Part shown: positions 22,932-31,899 of the stretch, in pieces | Numbering within the stretch: position 1 is the first letter of the stretch | Layout of the letters: every line of letters starts with the position of its first letter | Source: Planctomycetota bacterium | Lineage (GTDB): Bacteria > Planctomycetota > B15-G4 > SIAN01 | Assembly (NCBI GenBank): GCA_009691715.1 | Contig: SIAN01000005.1 | Location: forward strand, 62,001 to 126,000 | Direction of reading: 5' to 3' | Length of the DNA: 64,000 bases | The notes under the pieces: generated by a model | What the model was told of the DNA's origin: nothing | Database searches by the model: none | Seen by the model: the letters and a program-made list of their open reading frames with translations, nothing else | Translations under genes and position numbers: made by a program

Positions 22932-24104
22932 ATGGCGCCGCGATCGAAGGTGGCTTCAGGAGTGCTCGCGCTCGCGTTGCTCGGCGTCGCGACGCCGGCG
23001 CGTCCGATCGCGGGCGTTGATGACCCGCTCGCGGGCGCAGCTGACCGGTTCGCGGCCCAGGAGAGTTCCGAGTCGGCCGAGTTGGTGCGGGCCCATCGCG
23101 TGGTCGAAGCGGCGCTGCGCTGGCTCGCCGCGCGCGTCCGCAGCAACGGCGCGCTCGAGATGACGCGCTCGAGCCAACAGCCGACCATCGCGGCGACGTC
23201 GCTCGCGATCCTCGCGTTCATGGCCGCAGGCCACACCGCCGAGGAAAGCGAGGACGGCGACGGTGCGCGCCTGCGCGCGATGATTGGCTGGCTGCTGCAG
23301 CAGGCGGCGGTGCAGCCGTGTGCGTGCACGCAGGTGGTGGGCGATCACGTCATCGCGAAGTTCGCCGACCCAGGGTTCCAGACCTCGCAGATGCATGGTC
23401 ACGGCTACGCGACGTGGGCAGTTGCCATGGCCGATGGCATGTCGATGGGCGCCGGGAACACCGAGCAACGCGAGCGGTTGCGCAAGATCCTGCAGGGCGC
23501 GGTCCACGTAATCGAGTTGGCGCAGCACTCGTCGGGCGGCTGGTTCTACGCGCTCGAGCCCGAGGGCAATCACGAAGGCTCGGTCACGGTCACGGTGCTT
23601 CAGGCTTTGCGTTCCGCCAAGGAGGCGGGGATGCGCGTCGATGCCGGTCGCATCGAGTTGGCGCGCGAGTACCTGCGCAAGTCGCAGGTGCGTGACGCCA
23701 GCGACCCACGCCACGGCGGCTTCCGCTACCAGATCGCGGACAACCTCACCTCGTTCGCGTTGACGGCGGCGGCGGTCTCGTCGCTGAACCAAACTGGCGA
23801 GTACGACAGCGTCATGGTCGATCTCGGGCTCGATTTCATGCGGCGGAAGGACCCGTTGCTGCGGTTCGGCATCGAGCCGGAGCAGTGGCCGTGGTACGGC
23901 CGCTTCTACGCCACGCAGGCGTACTGGCAGTACAAGGACCTGCGCCACTTCCGGAACTGGTACCCGCAGTTGGTGGCGGTGGCGGAGCGCGAAGCGACGG
24001 ACGGCGCGTTCGACGACACGCTCTTCGGCGAGGTCTACGCGACCGCCTCGGCGGCGCTGACCTTGGCGGTGCCGTTCGGGTACCTCCCGACGTTCCAGCG
24101 CTGA
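22932..24104 (+). CDS. Secreted prenyltransferase/squalene-cyclase-like toroid protein 2
   Basis: A 390-residue paralogue of the toroid protein encoded six kilobases upstream. The signal peptide SGVLALALLGVATPA precedes repeated helix pairs (AALRWLAARVRSNGALEM, VHVIELAQHSSGGWFYA, LAREYLRKSQVRDAS). Shared features include a histidine-led helix (MHGHGYATWAVAMADGMSMG), the HEGSVTVTVLQAL segment in the place of a cyclase DxDD, a FRYQ motif and the C-terminal VPFGYLPTFQR. A cysteine pair (PCAC near residue 136) is present here but not in paralogue 1. The start is set by the GGGGAGAG just upstream of the ATG. It ends on the first base of the next start codon. Confidence 0.87.
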   Translation: MAPRSKVASGVLALALLGVATPARPIAGVDDPLAGAADRFAAQESSESAELVRAHRVVEAALRWLAARVRSNGALEMTRSSQQPTIAATSLAILAFMAAGHTAEESEDGDGARLRAMIGWLLQQAAVQPCACTQVVGDHVIAKFADPGFQTSQMHGHGYATWAVAMADGMSMGAGNTEQRERLRKILQGAVHVIELAQHSSGGWFYALEPEGNHEGSVTVTVLQALRSAKEAGMRVDAGRIELAREYLRKSQVRDASDPRHGGFRYQIADNLTSFALTAAAVSSLNQTGEYDSVMVDLGLDFMRRKDPLLRFGIEPEQWPWYGRFYATQAYWQYKDLRHFRNWYPQLVAVAEREATDGAFDDTLFGEVYATASAALTLAVPFGYLPTFQR

Positions 24105-26263
24105 TGGTTGCGACGCTGCTGCTGGCCGCGCTCGCTGTCCTGCCGACGAACGCTCTGCTCGGCGACGAGGTCAAGTTCGAGGTCCGCGAGGTGGCGGGTC
24201 GCGCCGCGACTGCGTTGCCCGTGACGCTCTCGGCGCTGTTCGCGCCCGGGAAGTTCCGCGACGGCGAGGTCTGCTGTGTCGAGAGTTCGGGGAAAGACGG
24301 CACGCCGTCGATCCTCCCGGCGCAAGTCGACGTGCTCTCACGCCATCGAGACGGTTCGCTGCAGCACGCGCTGGTCACGATCGTGCTCGACATCGCGGCG
24401 CGCGGGGTGCAAGAGCTCTATCTGGTGCCTTCGCCGCTGGCCGCGCTCACCGGGCTGCTCGACGTGCAAGACGCGCCGCCGGTGGCGATCGAGCTGGTGG
24501 ACGAAGCCGGCGTGCGCTGGAGCGCGCGCGTTGTTCGACCGGCGCTGAAGGACGCCGTTCGGGTCGCGATCGGCCCGCTTGCCGGCCCGCTCGCGAGTGA
24601 GGTCGAGCAGGTCGTCGCACTGCGTCATGCCGAGCGCGAATTGCCGCGGCTTCGGGTGCGCGTGCGCTGGCGCGAACTCGCTCGGGTGGCCGGTGCGCGC
24701 GTCGAGGTGGTGGTCGAGAACTGTCTCTTCGCCGATCCAGGCGGGGCGCCGCCCGACGATGTTGCGTTCACGCGGCTCGTGATCGCGGCGGACGACGTCG
24801 TGCTGGCGGATCTCGCCGACGGCGTCGTGTGGGATCGGACGCGCTTTGCGGTGCGCCAGCACGTCGGCGCGGCGCTGCCGCAATTGATGGTGCGTGAGGA
24901 GCTCGGCTACCTGGAACGGAACGGCTGGCTGCCGCCATTTGACGCCGACCATCCGGTCGCGTCCGTCCGCGCCGACGCGCTTTGCCGGCAGTGGATCGGC
25001 TCGAAGGAGAACGGCGACATCGATGGCTCGCGCTTCGAGTGCGGCATCCCACTCGATCCTGGTCCGATCATGCGCTACATGCCGGCGACCGGCGATCGCA
25101 ACGACATTGGTCCGATCCCGGAGTGGGCCGCTCTGGCGTTCAACTCGCGGAGCCTGCGCGCGCAGGAGTTGCTTTTCGCTGCCGACCTGAACGGTGCCGG
25201 CGCGTTTCCTGTGCACGTGCGCGGCGACGATGGAACGATGGGCGTCGAGCATCCGGCGGGCAAGGCGCTCGTCGGGCGCAAGGGCTCGCGCAAGTGCCCG
25301 CAGACTCCCGATCGCGCGCACGCGCCGCTGCTCGGCTACGCGACGTTCCTGCTCACGGGCGAGCGCCTCGCCGAGGAGGAGTTCGCCGCGCAGGCGTCGT
25401 ATTGCCTGCAGGAGTGGCCGCACGACGGCCGTTACCGTTATCCCGGCTCGCGCGACTTCGCCTGGTCGTTGCGCACGACGATGCTGGCGGCGGCGCTGCT
25501 GCCAGACGACCATCCGCGCAAGGCGTACTTCGGCGAGCGCGTCGCGCGCAATCTCGCCGATCTGCGCGCGACCATGGAAGAGTCGGATTCGCCGCTGCAC
25601 GCATGGGGGAGTGGCAACTGGAAATCGAGCGGCCGCAAGAGCTGGCCGTGCGCGACCCAGTGGAGCCCGTGGCAGGGAAGTTGGGTCGCCGCGGCGCTGT
25701 GGTGGACGGCGCGACTGCACGACAATCAAGACGCGCGCTTCCTCTGGGAATGGCAGGCCGCCTACTTCACCCGTGCGTACCGCGACGTCGGTCAGGCCTG
25801 GACCGCGCCGGATGGCACGGTGGTGCGCTTCGATTCGGGCCACCACGCGCTCGCCTACTCGTTTCCGGCGTCGACCTACGTCCCGCATCTCGTCGACGGC
25901 GCATGGCAGCAGGCACCCGACAGCCGGCGGTGGGTCACGAGCTTTCCCGAGGCCCTCTGGTGGTTGCGGGTCAACCTCGATCACGAATTCGATCTAGGCA
26001 AGCCACCTTCGCTTGAACCGCGACCGGATGGCCTCGCAGGCCGACCGCCGGAGCAGTGGCGCCCGAAGGGGCCGTGGACCCCGCCGCCGCTGCCGACCTC
26101 CGGCTGGATCACGTACGCCATGCACTGGTTTGACGCGGTGGTCGTGGCGGACGGGCTCGAGGGCGCCGCGGCGATCGACTCCGCCGTGCGGCCGCATCTG
26201 GTGCGGACGATCGCCGACCCGGGGCTGCGGATGGTGCCGGAGTTCGCTCGCCGCTCGCCCTAG
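24104..26263 (+). CDS. Secreted RIFT-barrel-like protein, last gene of the MoxR run
   Basis: A 719-residue exported protein whose ATG shares one base with the previous stop (TGATG). A hydrophobic leader (VATLLLAALAVLPTNALLG) is followed by a beta-rich N-terminal domain with the phrase PAQVDVLSRHRDGSLQHALV, resembling the RIFT-barrel domain of YetA/exo-rhamnogalacturonan lyase-like proteins. The C-terminal half is helical and aromatic-rich (WSLRTTMLAAALL, WVAAALWWTARLHDNQDA, FPEALWWLRVNLDHEF), like an alpha/alpha-barrel glycan-active enzyme. If that similarity is right it would act on an exopolysaccharide. I cannot place catalytic residues and the assignment is tentative. The gene ends 34 bases before the convergent purM stop. 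Confidence 0.75.
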   Translation: MVATLLLAALAVLPTNALLGDEVKFEVREVAGRAATALPVTLSALFAPGKFRDGEVCCVESSGKDGTPSILPAQVDVLSRHRDGSLQHALVTIVLDIAARGVQELYLVPSPLAALTGLLDVQDAPPVAIELVDEAGVRWSARVVRPALKDAVRVAIGPLAGPLASEVEQVVALRHAERELPRLRVRVRWRELARVAGARVEVVVENCLFADPGGAPPDDVAFTRLVIAADDVVLADLADGVVWDRTRFAVRQHVGAALPQLMVREELGYLERNGWLPPFDADHPVASVRADALCRQWIGSKENGDIDGSRFECGIPLDPGPIMRYMPATGDRNDIGPIPEWAALAFNSRSLRAQELLFAADLNGAGAFPVHVRGDDGTMGVEHPAGKALVGRKGSRKCPQTPDRAHAPLLGYATFLLTGERLAEEEFAAQASYCLQEWPHDGRYRYPGSRDFAWSLRTTMLAAALLPDDHPRKAYFGERVARNLADLRATMEESDSPLHAWGSGNWKSSGRKSWPCATQWSPWQGSWVAAALWWTARLHDNQDARFLWEWQAAYFTRAYRDVGQAWTAPDGTVVRFDSGHHALAYSFPASTYVPHLVDGAWQQAPDSRRWVTSFPEALWWLRVNLDHEFDLGKPPSLEPRPDGLAGRPPEQWRPKGPWTPPPLPTSGWITYAMHWFDAVVVADGLEGAAAIDSAVRPHLVRTIADPGLRMVPEFARRSP

Positions 26264-26297
26264 AGGTTCGAAGCGGCCGATCATCAGCCGGGTGCGA

Positions 26298-27416
26298 TCA
26301 CTCGCGCGTAAAGGTGATCCCGCGGCCGATCAATCCGCGACCCGGAAAGCGGACGCACTTGCCGCGACCACCCTTGCCACCGCCGGCCTCGACGCGGCCG
26401 ATTGCCGACGCCTTCTTCCAACTGCGCTTCTTCAGCGTCGCGAGCGTCGCGTCGACCTTCGCAGCCTCAACCACCAGCACCATGCCGATGCCGAGGTTGA
26501 AGACTCGATGCATCTCTTCGTCAGTGACGCCGCCCTGTTGCTGCAGGAAGGTGAAGACCGGCGTGATCGCGGGCGGCGTGTCGATCACGAAGCTGATGTC
26601 CGGCGTCGCGGCGCGCAGCAAATTCAAGTAGCCGCCGCCCGTGATGTGCATCGCCGCGCGCGGCCGCAGTCCGGCCGCCGCCAGCGCGCGGAACTGCGGG
26701 ACGTAGATCGTGGTCGGCAGCAGCAGCTCCGCCCCCAGCGTCCGGCCGAACTCCGGCACGATCCGATCGACCTTCAGCTTGCGGCGCTTGAAGCAGATCT
26801 CGCGCACCAGCGTGAAACCATTGCTGTGCACGCCATTGCTCTCGATCCCGATCAGCACGTCGCCCGGCTGGATGCCTTGGCCGTTGCTCACGTGTTCCCT
26901 GGCGACGGTGCCGATCGCGGCAGCGGCGAGGTCGAAGCCTTGGCCGGCGTTGTGCCCGCGGATCATGTCGGGGAGCTGCGCCAGCTCGCCGCCCGGGATC
27001 GAGATCCCAGCCTGCTTGGCGCCCTCGAACAGGCTCTTGCCGAGAGCAGCACCCACGCTCGCCGGCGGCGCCTCCATCGCGATGTAGTCGACGAGCGCGG
27101 TCGGGAGCGCGCCGACGCAGAGCAGGTCATTCACGTTCATCGCGATCAGGTCGATGCCGAGCCCGGAGAAATCGCCCGCGGCTTCGGCGACCAGGATCTT
27201 GCTGCCGACGCCGTCCGTCGTCAGCGCGATGCCGATCGGGAGCCCGACGTCGAGGACGCTCGCGTAGTACCCGTTCGGGATCAGCGGCCGCTGTCCCGCT
27301 GCGGGGAATCGTTCCGTCCGCTTCACCCAGCTGAGGAGCGCTCCGAGGAACGTTTCCTTGCGGTCGAAGCTGACTCCCGATTGCTCGTAGGTCGCGGCAG
27401 CGCTGCTCTTGGCCAT
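26298..27416 (-). CDS. purM: Phosphoribosylformylglycinamidine cyclo-ligase (AIR synthetase)
   Basis: ATP-dependent ring closure of FGAM to aminoimidazole ribonucleotide in purine synthesis; cytoplasmic dimer, 372 residues. The family blocks are clear: YEQSGV near the N-terminus, TTDGVGSK (66-73), MNVNDL (93-98) with the downstream Cys-Val-Gly-Ala, PGGELAQLPDM, GIESNGVHSNGF, and ITGGGYLNLLRA followed by the FNLGIGMVLVV block near the C-terminus. The start is the ATG before AKSSAAATYEQSG; the open frame upstream shows no homology. No other purine genes are nearby. It is transcribed divergently from the lipoprotein gene across a 372-base gap. Confidence 0.96.
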   Translation of the reverse strand: MAKSSAAATYEQSGVSFDRKETFLGALLSWVKRTERFPAAGQRPLIPNGYYASVLDVGLPIGIALTTDGVGSKILVAEAAGDFSGLGIDLIAMNVNDLLCVGALPTALVDYIAMEAPPASVGAALGKSLFEGAKQAGISIPGGELAQLPDMIRGHNAGQGFDLAAAAIGTVAREHVSNGQGIQPGDVLIGIESNGVHSNGFTLVREICFKRRKLKVDRIVPEFGRTLGAELLLPTTIYVPQFRALAAAGLRPRAAMHITGGGYLNLLRAATPDISFVIDTPPAITPVFTFLQQQGGVTDEEMHRVFNLGIGMVLVVEAAKVDATLATLKKRSWKKASAIGRVEAGGGKGGRGKCVRFPGRGLIGRGITFTRE

Positions 27417-27788
27417 GGACGCGATCGATCCTCGCGGGGACGAAAGGGCGCGGGATGTTAGCCCGAAGCCGTCGCCGGCTGCGCCGCCGCCGGTTTCCTG
27501 CGACCCCGGCGAGCCCCGGGCGGCCCATGGCGCCAGCCGGGGCCGCTGTGCTATCACTCCGCGTTCACTGTTCGGTGTCGCACCGCGCAGCTGGCCGCGC
27601 CGACTTCTCCCCGGGGGACGTACGGAAACTTGTTTCGGCACGGCTCGCGCGTAGCGACGCCCGCAGCGCTCGGTGAAGTGTCCGGTGAAAGCCGTGTCCG
27701 GTTCAGTCCGGGTGAGACCGTGTCGGCACTCCGTCGGCCAACGCCGCGGCGTCCGCTCGCGGCTCGTCTAAGTAGGGGTCCAAATCCG
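27417..27788. other. 372-base divergent intergenic region
   Basis: This gap separates divergently transcribed purM and the large lipoprotein gene, so it should hold both promoters, but I find no convincing -35/-10 pair. Between 27671 and 27726 there is a short imperfect direct repeat: CGGTGAA at 27671-27677 and 27683-27689, and GTGTCCGGT at 27678-27686 and 27694-27702, with a partial third copy at 27720-27726. It matches no riboswitch consensus I know. A ribosome-binding candidate (AGGGG, near 27774) precedes the lipoprotein ATG. I see no tRNA or gene in it. Confidence 0.5.
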
Positions 27789-30700
27789 ATGGCGATCCAG
27801 ATTCCGGTTCGTGCCCTCGCCCTGTTCGGCGCGGCGACGTTGGCAGCGGCCGCGTGCTCGGGCGGTGGCAGCGCTGGCCTGCCAGGCTCCACCAGCAAGA
27901 GCTTCAAGCTGAGCGACGCCTTCTACGGCCGCTTCATCGATGACGGCAGCGAACAGTCAGTCGTGAGCCCGCTGACGACGGCCCAGATCGATCCATTCAC
28001 CGGATTCTTGGTGCCTGGCACGCTCCAGCCCATCGCCACCGGTGTCGACGTCGATTCGCCGCAGTCGCTGGGGCTCGGCACCGACTTCCTGCCGCGGGTG
28101 ATTCCGCGGAACTGCGTCATCAAGCTCAAGTTCACCGCTCCGATCGACGCGGCGTCGGTTCTCGCTGACGTCATCGACAATACGGGCGCGCTCGTCACCG
28201 ACGGCTCGATCCAGGTCCGCTATGCCGACGGCACCCCGGTTCCGGTCGAGTTGATCCTCGCCGACAGCAAGACGATCTGGATCAACCCGGTCGTCGCCGG
28301 CAACCCCGGTTTCCCGGCGAGCCCGGTCAACTTCGGTCCGACCGGTGAGCCGCGGGCCGACGCGACCGGCTTCCTGAAGCTGCTGCTGCCACGCACCGGC
28401 CTGAGCATCCTCCGCTCGGTGAATGGCGCAGACGTCGGCGCCCGTGCCGATGGACTCGGCGAGCCGAACCTGCCAATCGGGCTCAATCCCGGCAACCGCG
28501 TCCTCGACTTCATCCAGCAGAATCAGCTGATCCCGACCAACGAGACCTACAACGGCTTCCTGCCCGACGACTCGACGTCACGCATCGTGCGTGAGCACAC
28601 GTTCGACCACGCCTTCGACAGCGGCGCGGGCGATACGGCCGGTGTCGCCGACGTCGCCTTCGCGGGCGCTTCGTTTTCGACGGCGGCGAACGCCGGCGCT
28701 GGCGAATGGGCCGGCGGGACGTTGCTGCTCCGCGCCGGACTCGTCGGCGAGGAGACGCAGGTGATCGTGTCGAACTCCTCGAACGGAGTGACGATCACAG
28801 GGACGTTCGCGGCGGGGCCGGTGGACGGCGACAGCGTCACGCTGCTGCGCACCGAGTACTTCGAGCCCGACCTGACCAACCCGATCGACCCGTCGAGCTA
28901 CGACCCGAACAACCCGGAGAACGCCACCAACGCGTCCTTCTCGAATTTCGTCCAGGCGTTCGAGATCGACACCGCCGGCAACGTCGTCGCCGGACCGTTC
29001 TCCATGCGCGAAGCGGTCCCGACCTTCAGCGAACTGCGCGTCCGCTTCAGCGAGGTCATGTCGGACGATTCGTTCCTCCAGTGGGAGACGTTCCGGGTCG
29101 CCGCCGTGCCCGACGGCGGGGAGTTGCAGGAACTCGTCACCGATGTTGAGCTCGACTCCACGGGGCAGGTGGCGATCATCCGCCCGGTTCGTGTCGACCA
29201 AGGCGCGGGCAGCTCCGAGTTGATCGGCTGGGGGATCGGCACGAAGAACCTGCAGCTGATCTTGACGACGATCCCACGCGCCAGTTTCCTGCGCCAAGAG
29301 CTCGGATCCGCGGCCTACGAGGTTTTCCTGGATGAGGGCGTCCGCGGCATCAACGACCTCGGTGGACAGCCGATCGCGTTTCCGCAGTCGATGTTCGATC
29401 CGGCGAATCCGGCGATCCGGTTCAGATCGCAGTTCACGTCGACCGAATTGGCGGTGACGCAGCCCAATCCGCCGATCGCGCGGAGCTGGGGAATCATCGT
29501 CCATCGGATGCGCGGGCGACCGGTCACCGGGATCGACCCTGCGACCGGGCTTCCCGGCATCGGCTTCAAGGATCAGGTGAACTACTACCGTCCGATCCCC
29601 GACGTGAATCTGCAGACGTACGGCCTGCTCGCTGGCTCTCCGGTCGTCGAAGTCACCAAGATCCATGACCAATACTTCCCGCCTGAGGGACAGTTCTCGG
29701 TCCTGTTCAACGGCTTGCCGGCGCCGCTCACCTCCAACACGCTCTTTCAGAACTCGGCGCATGACGGTGCACGGTTCCAGACGGTGTGGCGCGACTTCGA
29801 CTGCTCGCCGAACAGCTTGGCGTTGGCGGGGACGTTGCTCGACCTCTACCGCGTCAGCTGGTGTCCGATCGGCGGCAACGTGACGACCGATGTCTACGAC
29901 GACATCTCGCTGCATTGCGCCCATTCGTCGATGCGGCCGATCTCGCAGAACAACACCGGTAGCTCGTCGTATCCCGGGAGCGGCCTCACCAAGCCGTTCG
30001 ACTATGCGACGTTCATCGACCTGGTCGATGGCGGCTCGGGTCCCTGCCCGGGTGTGACTTGCAGCACGGAAGATGGGCCGAACTACTGGGACACGCTGGT
30101 CACGGTCGTGCAGGCAGGCACGACGTACAACGTCACCCAGTCGCGACTCTTCACGCCGCCCGGTGACCTGAACGCGTGGCACCCGTGGCCGTCGTTCACG
30201 GTCCCGTTCCAGTACAACAACGGCGCAACGCCGCAGGAGGAGACCGATCTTCGCACCTTCGTCAACAGCACCTACAACTGCGGCGGGCAGGAGTGGGACG
30301 ACTACAGCACCACGGGCTTCCAGAACGCCGGCGGAGACAGCCTCCTGTTCGAGGTGCGCGTCCGACCGCAGCTGACCCCGGTTTCTGGAGCGAACGGCTT
30401 CTCCTACGTCATCGGCTGCTTGATCGCGATCGATGGGTCGCCGTTCTGGCGCAATTACTCGTGCGGCGTCAGCGGCACGAGCATCAATCCCGACGACATC
30501 GTGAATGACGCCAACGCGCGTTGCGCGGTGGGCCACCTCTCCTCGACTTTGCCCAGGGCCGGCGACAACTCGCGGTACCTCGGGGTGTTCGACTACCAGA
30601 AGTCGACCTCGCGAATCAGCTCGCCCTGGGTCCGCGTCTTCCCGACCAACACGATCAACCCCGACTACTACCCGGTGATCTTGTTCCCGCCGATCTCCGA

Positions 30701-30911
30701 GCAGCCGATCGGGACTTTGGTCACCATGGAGTTCGAGGGCGCGACCAGCGCCAAGGGCGCGACTCCGACCGGCTTTTCGACTTTGGTGGACATCGCCGAC
30801 ACGAAGCAGTTCCTGGCGTTCCGGGCGACGCTCGTCGGCAACACGTCGACGCTGTTGCTGCCGACTTTCGACACCGTCGCGATCCCGTTCCTGCGACCTT
30901 CGGGGAGCTGA
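27789..30911 (+). CDS. Large secreted lipoprotein with Ig-like segments
   Basis: 1040 residues. The signal region RALALFGAATLAAAACSGGGS ends in a lipobox-like AAAC followed by Gly/Ser, so lipidation of that Cys and outer-membrane or surface anchoring is likely. Two segments look like bacterial Ig-like (SbsA type) domains: IKLKFTAPIDAASVLADVI near residue 115 and LRVRFSEVMSDDSFLQWETF near residue 415. The remaining beta-rich C-terminal part contains many Cys (for example CPGVTCS, YNCGGQ, YSCG), suggesting disulfides. I recognise no enzyme motif; a surface adhesin or structural protein is an inference. Base composition matches its neighbours. It is followed by a strong hairpin before convergent larE. 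Confidence 0.8.
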   Translation: MAIQIPVRALALFGAATLAAAACSGGGSAGLPGSTSKSFKLSDAFYGRFIDDGSEQSVVSPLTTAQIDPFTGFLVPGTLQPIATGVDVDSPQSLGLGTDFLPRVIPRNCVIKLKFTAPIDAASVLADVIDNTGALVTDGSIQVRYADGTPVPVELILADSKTIWINPVVAGNPGFPASPVNFGPTGEPRADATGFLKLLLPRTGLSILRSVNGADVGARADGLGEPNLPIGLNPGNRVLDFIQQNQLIPTNETYNGFLPDDSTSRIVREHTFDHAFDSGAGDTAGVADVAFAGASFSTAANAGAGEWAGGTLLLRAGLVGEETQVIVSNSSNGVTITGTFAAGPVDGDSVTLLRTEYFEPDLTNPIDPSSYDPNNPENATNASFSNFVQAFEIDTAGNVVAGPFSMREAVPTFSELRVRFSEVMSDDSFLQWETFRVAAVPDGGELQELVTDVELDSTGQVAIIRPVRVDQGAGSSELIGWGIGTKNLQLILTTIPRASFLRQELGSAAYEVFLDEGVRGINDLGGQPIAFPQSMFDPANPAIRFRSQFTSTELAVTQPNPPIARSWGIIVHRMRGRPVTGIDPATGLPGIGFKDQVNYYRPIPDVNLQTYGLLAGSPVVEVTKIHDQYFPPEGQFSVLFNGLPAPLTSNTLFQNSAHDGARFQTVWRDFDCSPNSLALAGTLLDLYRVSWCPIGGNVTTDVYDDISLHCAHSSMRPISQNNTGSSSYPGSGLTKPFDYATFIDLVDGGSGPCPGVTCSTEDGPNYWDTLVTVVQAGTTYNVTQSRLFTPPGDLNAWHPWPSFTVPFQYNNGATPQEETDLRTFVNSTYNCGGQEWDDYSTTGFQNAGGDSLLFEVRVRPQLTPVSGANGFSYVIGCLIAIDGSPFWRNYSCGVSGTSINPDDIVNDANARCAVGHLSSTLPRAGDNSRYLGVFDYQKSTSRISSPWVRVFPTNTINPDYYPVILFPPISEQPIGTLVTMEFEGATSAKGATPTGFSTLVDIADTKQFLAFRATLVGNTSTLLLPTFDTVAIPFLRPSGS

Positions 30912-30966
30912 CCGCGCGCCGTTCGGCAGAGCGTCTCGCGAGACTCGCTCACGATCATTCGATCCA

Positions 30967-30997
30967 CCGGCCGTCGGGCTCGCTGCCCGGCGGCCGG
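30967..30997. terminator. Hairpin between convergent lipoprotein gene and larE
   Basis: A 13-base-pair stem (30967-30979 with 30985-30997, one G-T pair) closes a five-base loop, 55 bases after the lipoprotein stop and 20 bases before the larE stop. There is no U-tract on either side, so it would be a weak intrinsic terminator or a Rho-type 3' end structure usable from both directions. Confidence 0.5.
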
Positions 30998-31016
30998 CGG
31001 CGTTACCGGCCTTCGC

Positions 31017-31874
31017 TCATTCGCGGCCGGGTGGTTCGGGCAAGGCGGCGTTGAGCGAGCCCTGGCGATAGCCGTCGAGGTCGAGCGCGACGAACTTGAA
31101 GCCAGTCGAGCGGACTTCCTCAGCCACTCGCCCGCGCAGCGCGAACAGCCGACCGAGATCGGCTGGCGGCACCTCGATGCGCGCGACATCGCCGTGCCAG
31201 CGGACGCGGACCGCGGCGAATCCGAGGCGCCGCACCAACAGCTCGGCCCAACCGATCTGGTCGAGCATCGCCGGCCGGATCGTCGTCCCGTAGGGCACGC
31301 GCGAGGAGAGGCAGGCCAGTGCCGGCTTGTCCCAGTTGGCGAGCCCGAGTTCGCGCGCCAGCTCGCGGATCGAGGCCTTGCCCATCCGGGCTTCGAGCAG
31401 CGGATGGCGGACGCTCGCCTCGTCGGCCGCCTTGCCGCCGGGACGCCAGTCGCCCACGTCGTCGGCGTTCGTCCCGTCGGCGACGGCCGCGAAGCCATGC
31501 TCGCGCGCCCACGGCAGAAGCTTCGCGTAGAGCTCGCTCTTGCAGAAGTAGCAGCGGTTGGCGGGATTGGCGGCGTAGCGAGGGTCGGCGACCTCGTCGG
31601 TGGCGAGTTCGACCAGTTGCACGTCGATCGCCTTGGCGAGGTTGCGTGCGTCGTCGAGCTCCCCGGGCGGCAGCGAGGCGGAGACGCCGATGACGCCGAC
31701 GGCGCGTGCGCCGAGACGATCGCGCGCGACCTTCAGCACCAGTGTCGAGTCGATGCCGCCGGAGAAGGCGACGGCGACGCTGCCGAGTGCGTCGATCGCG
31801 GCGTGGAGCGACGCGACTCGATCCGCAGGCGTTGCGTCGTGAGGCGTCGGCGCGGAGGGGGCGGCGTCCATCAT
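31017..31874 (-). CDS. larE: ATP-dependent sacrificial sulfur transferase LarE-like
   Basis: A 285-residue PP-loop protein. The ATP pyrophosphatase motif AFSGGIDST (36-44) is intact, followed by the LarE blocks PANRCYFCKSELY, DGTNADD and ALACLSSRVPYGT. Known LarE proteins adenylate the pyridinium dicarboxylate cofactor precursor made by LarB and give up a Cys sulfur to build the nickel-pincer cofactor of lactate racemase. The Cys in ACLSSR is a candidate sulfur donor, but I cannot confirm it by alignment. No larB, larC or racemase gene is present nearby, so the real partner is unknown. The start is the first of two ATGs, with AGGAA just upstream. Confidence 0.9.
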   Translation of the reverse strand: MMDAAPSAPTPHDATPADRVASLHAAIDALGSVAVAFSGGIDSTLVLKVARDRLGARAVGVIGVSASLPPGELDDARNLAKAIDVQLVELATDEVADPRYAANPANRCYFCKSELYAKLLPWAREHGFAAVADGTNADDVGDWRPGGKAADEASVRHPLLEARMGKASIRELARELGLANWDKPALACLSSRVPYGTTIRPAMLDQIGWAELLVRRLGFAAVRVRWHGDVARIEVPPADLGRLFALRGRVAEEVRSTGFKFVALDLDGYRQGSLNAALPEPPGRE

Positions 31875-31899
31875 CGTTCCTGCCTCGGTCCTGCGTCGT

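Noticed and set aside
27694..27715. Possible T-arm of a tRNA (GGTTCAGTCC)
   Set aside because: No acceptor stem, D arm or anticodon arm can be formed around it, and the loop is one base short.
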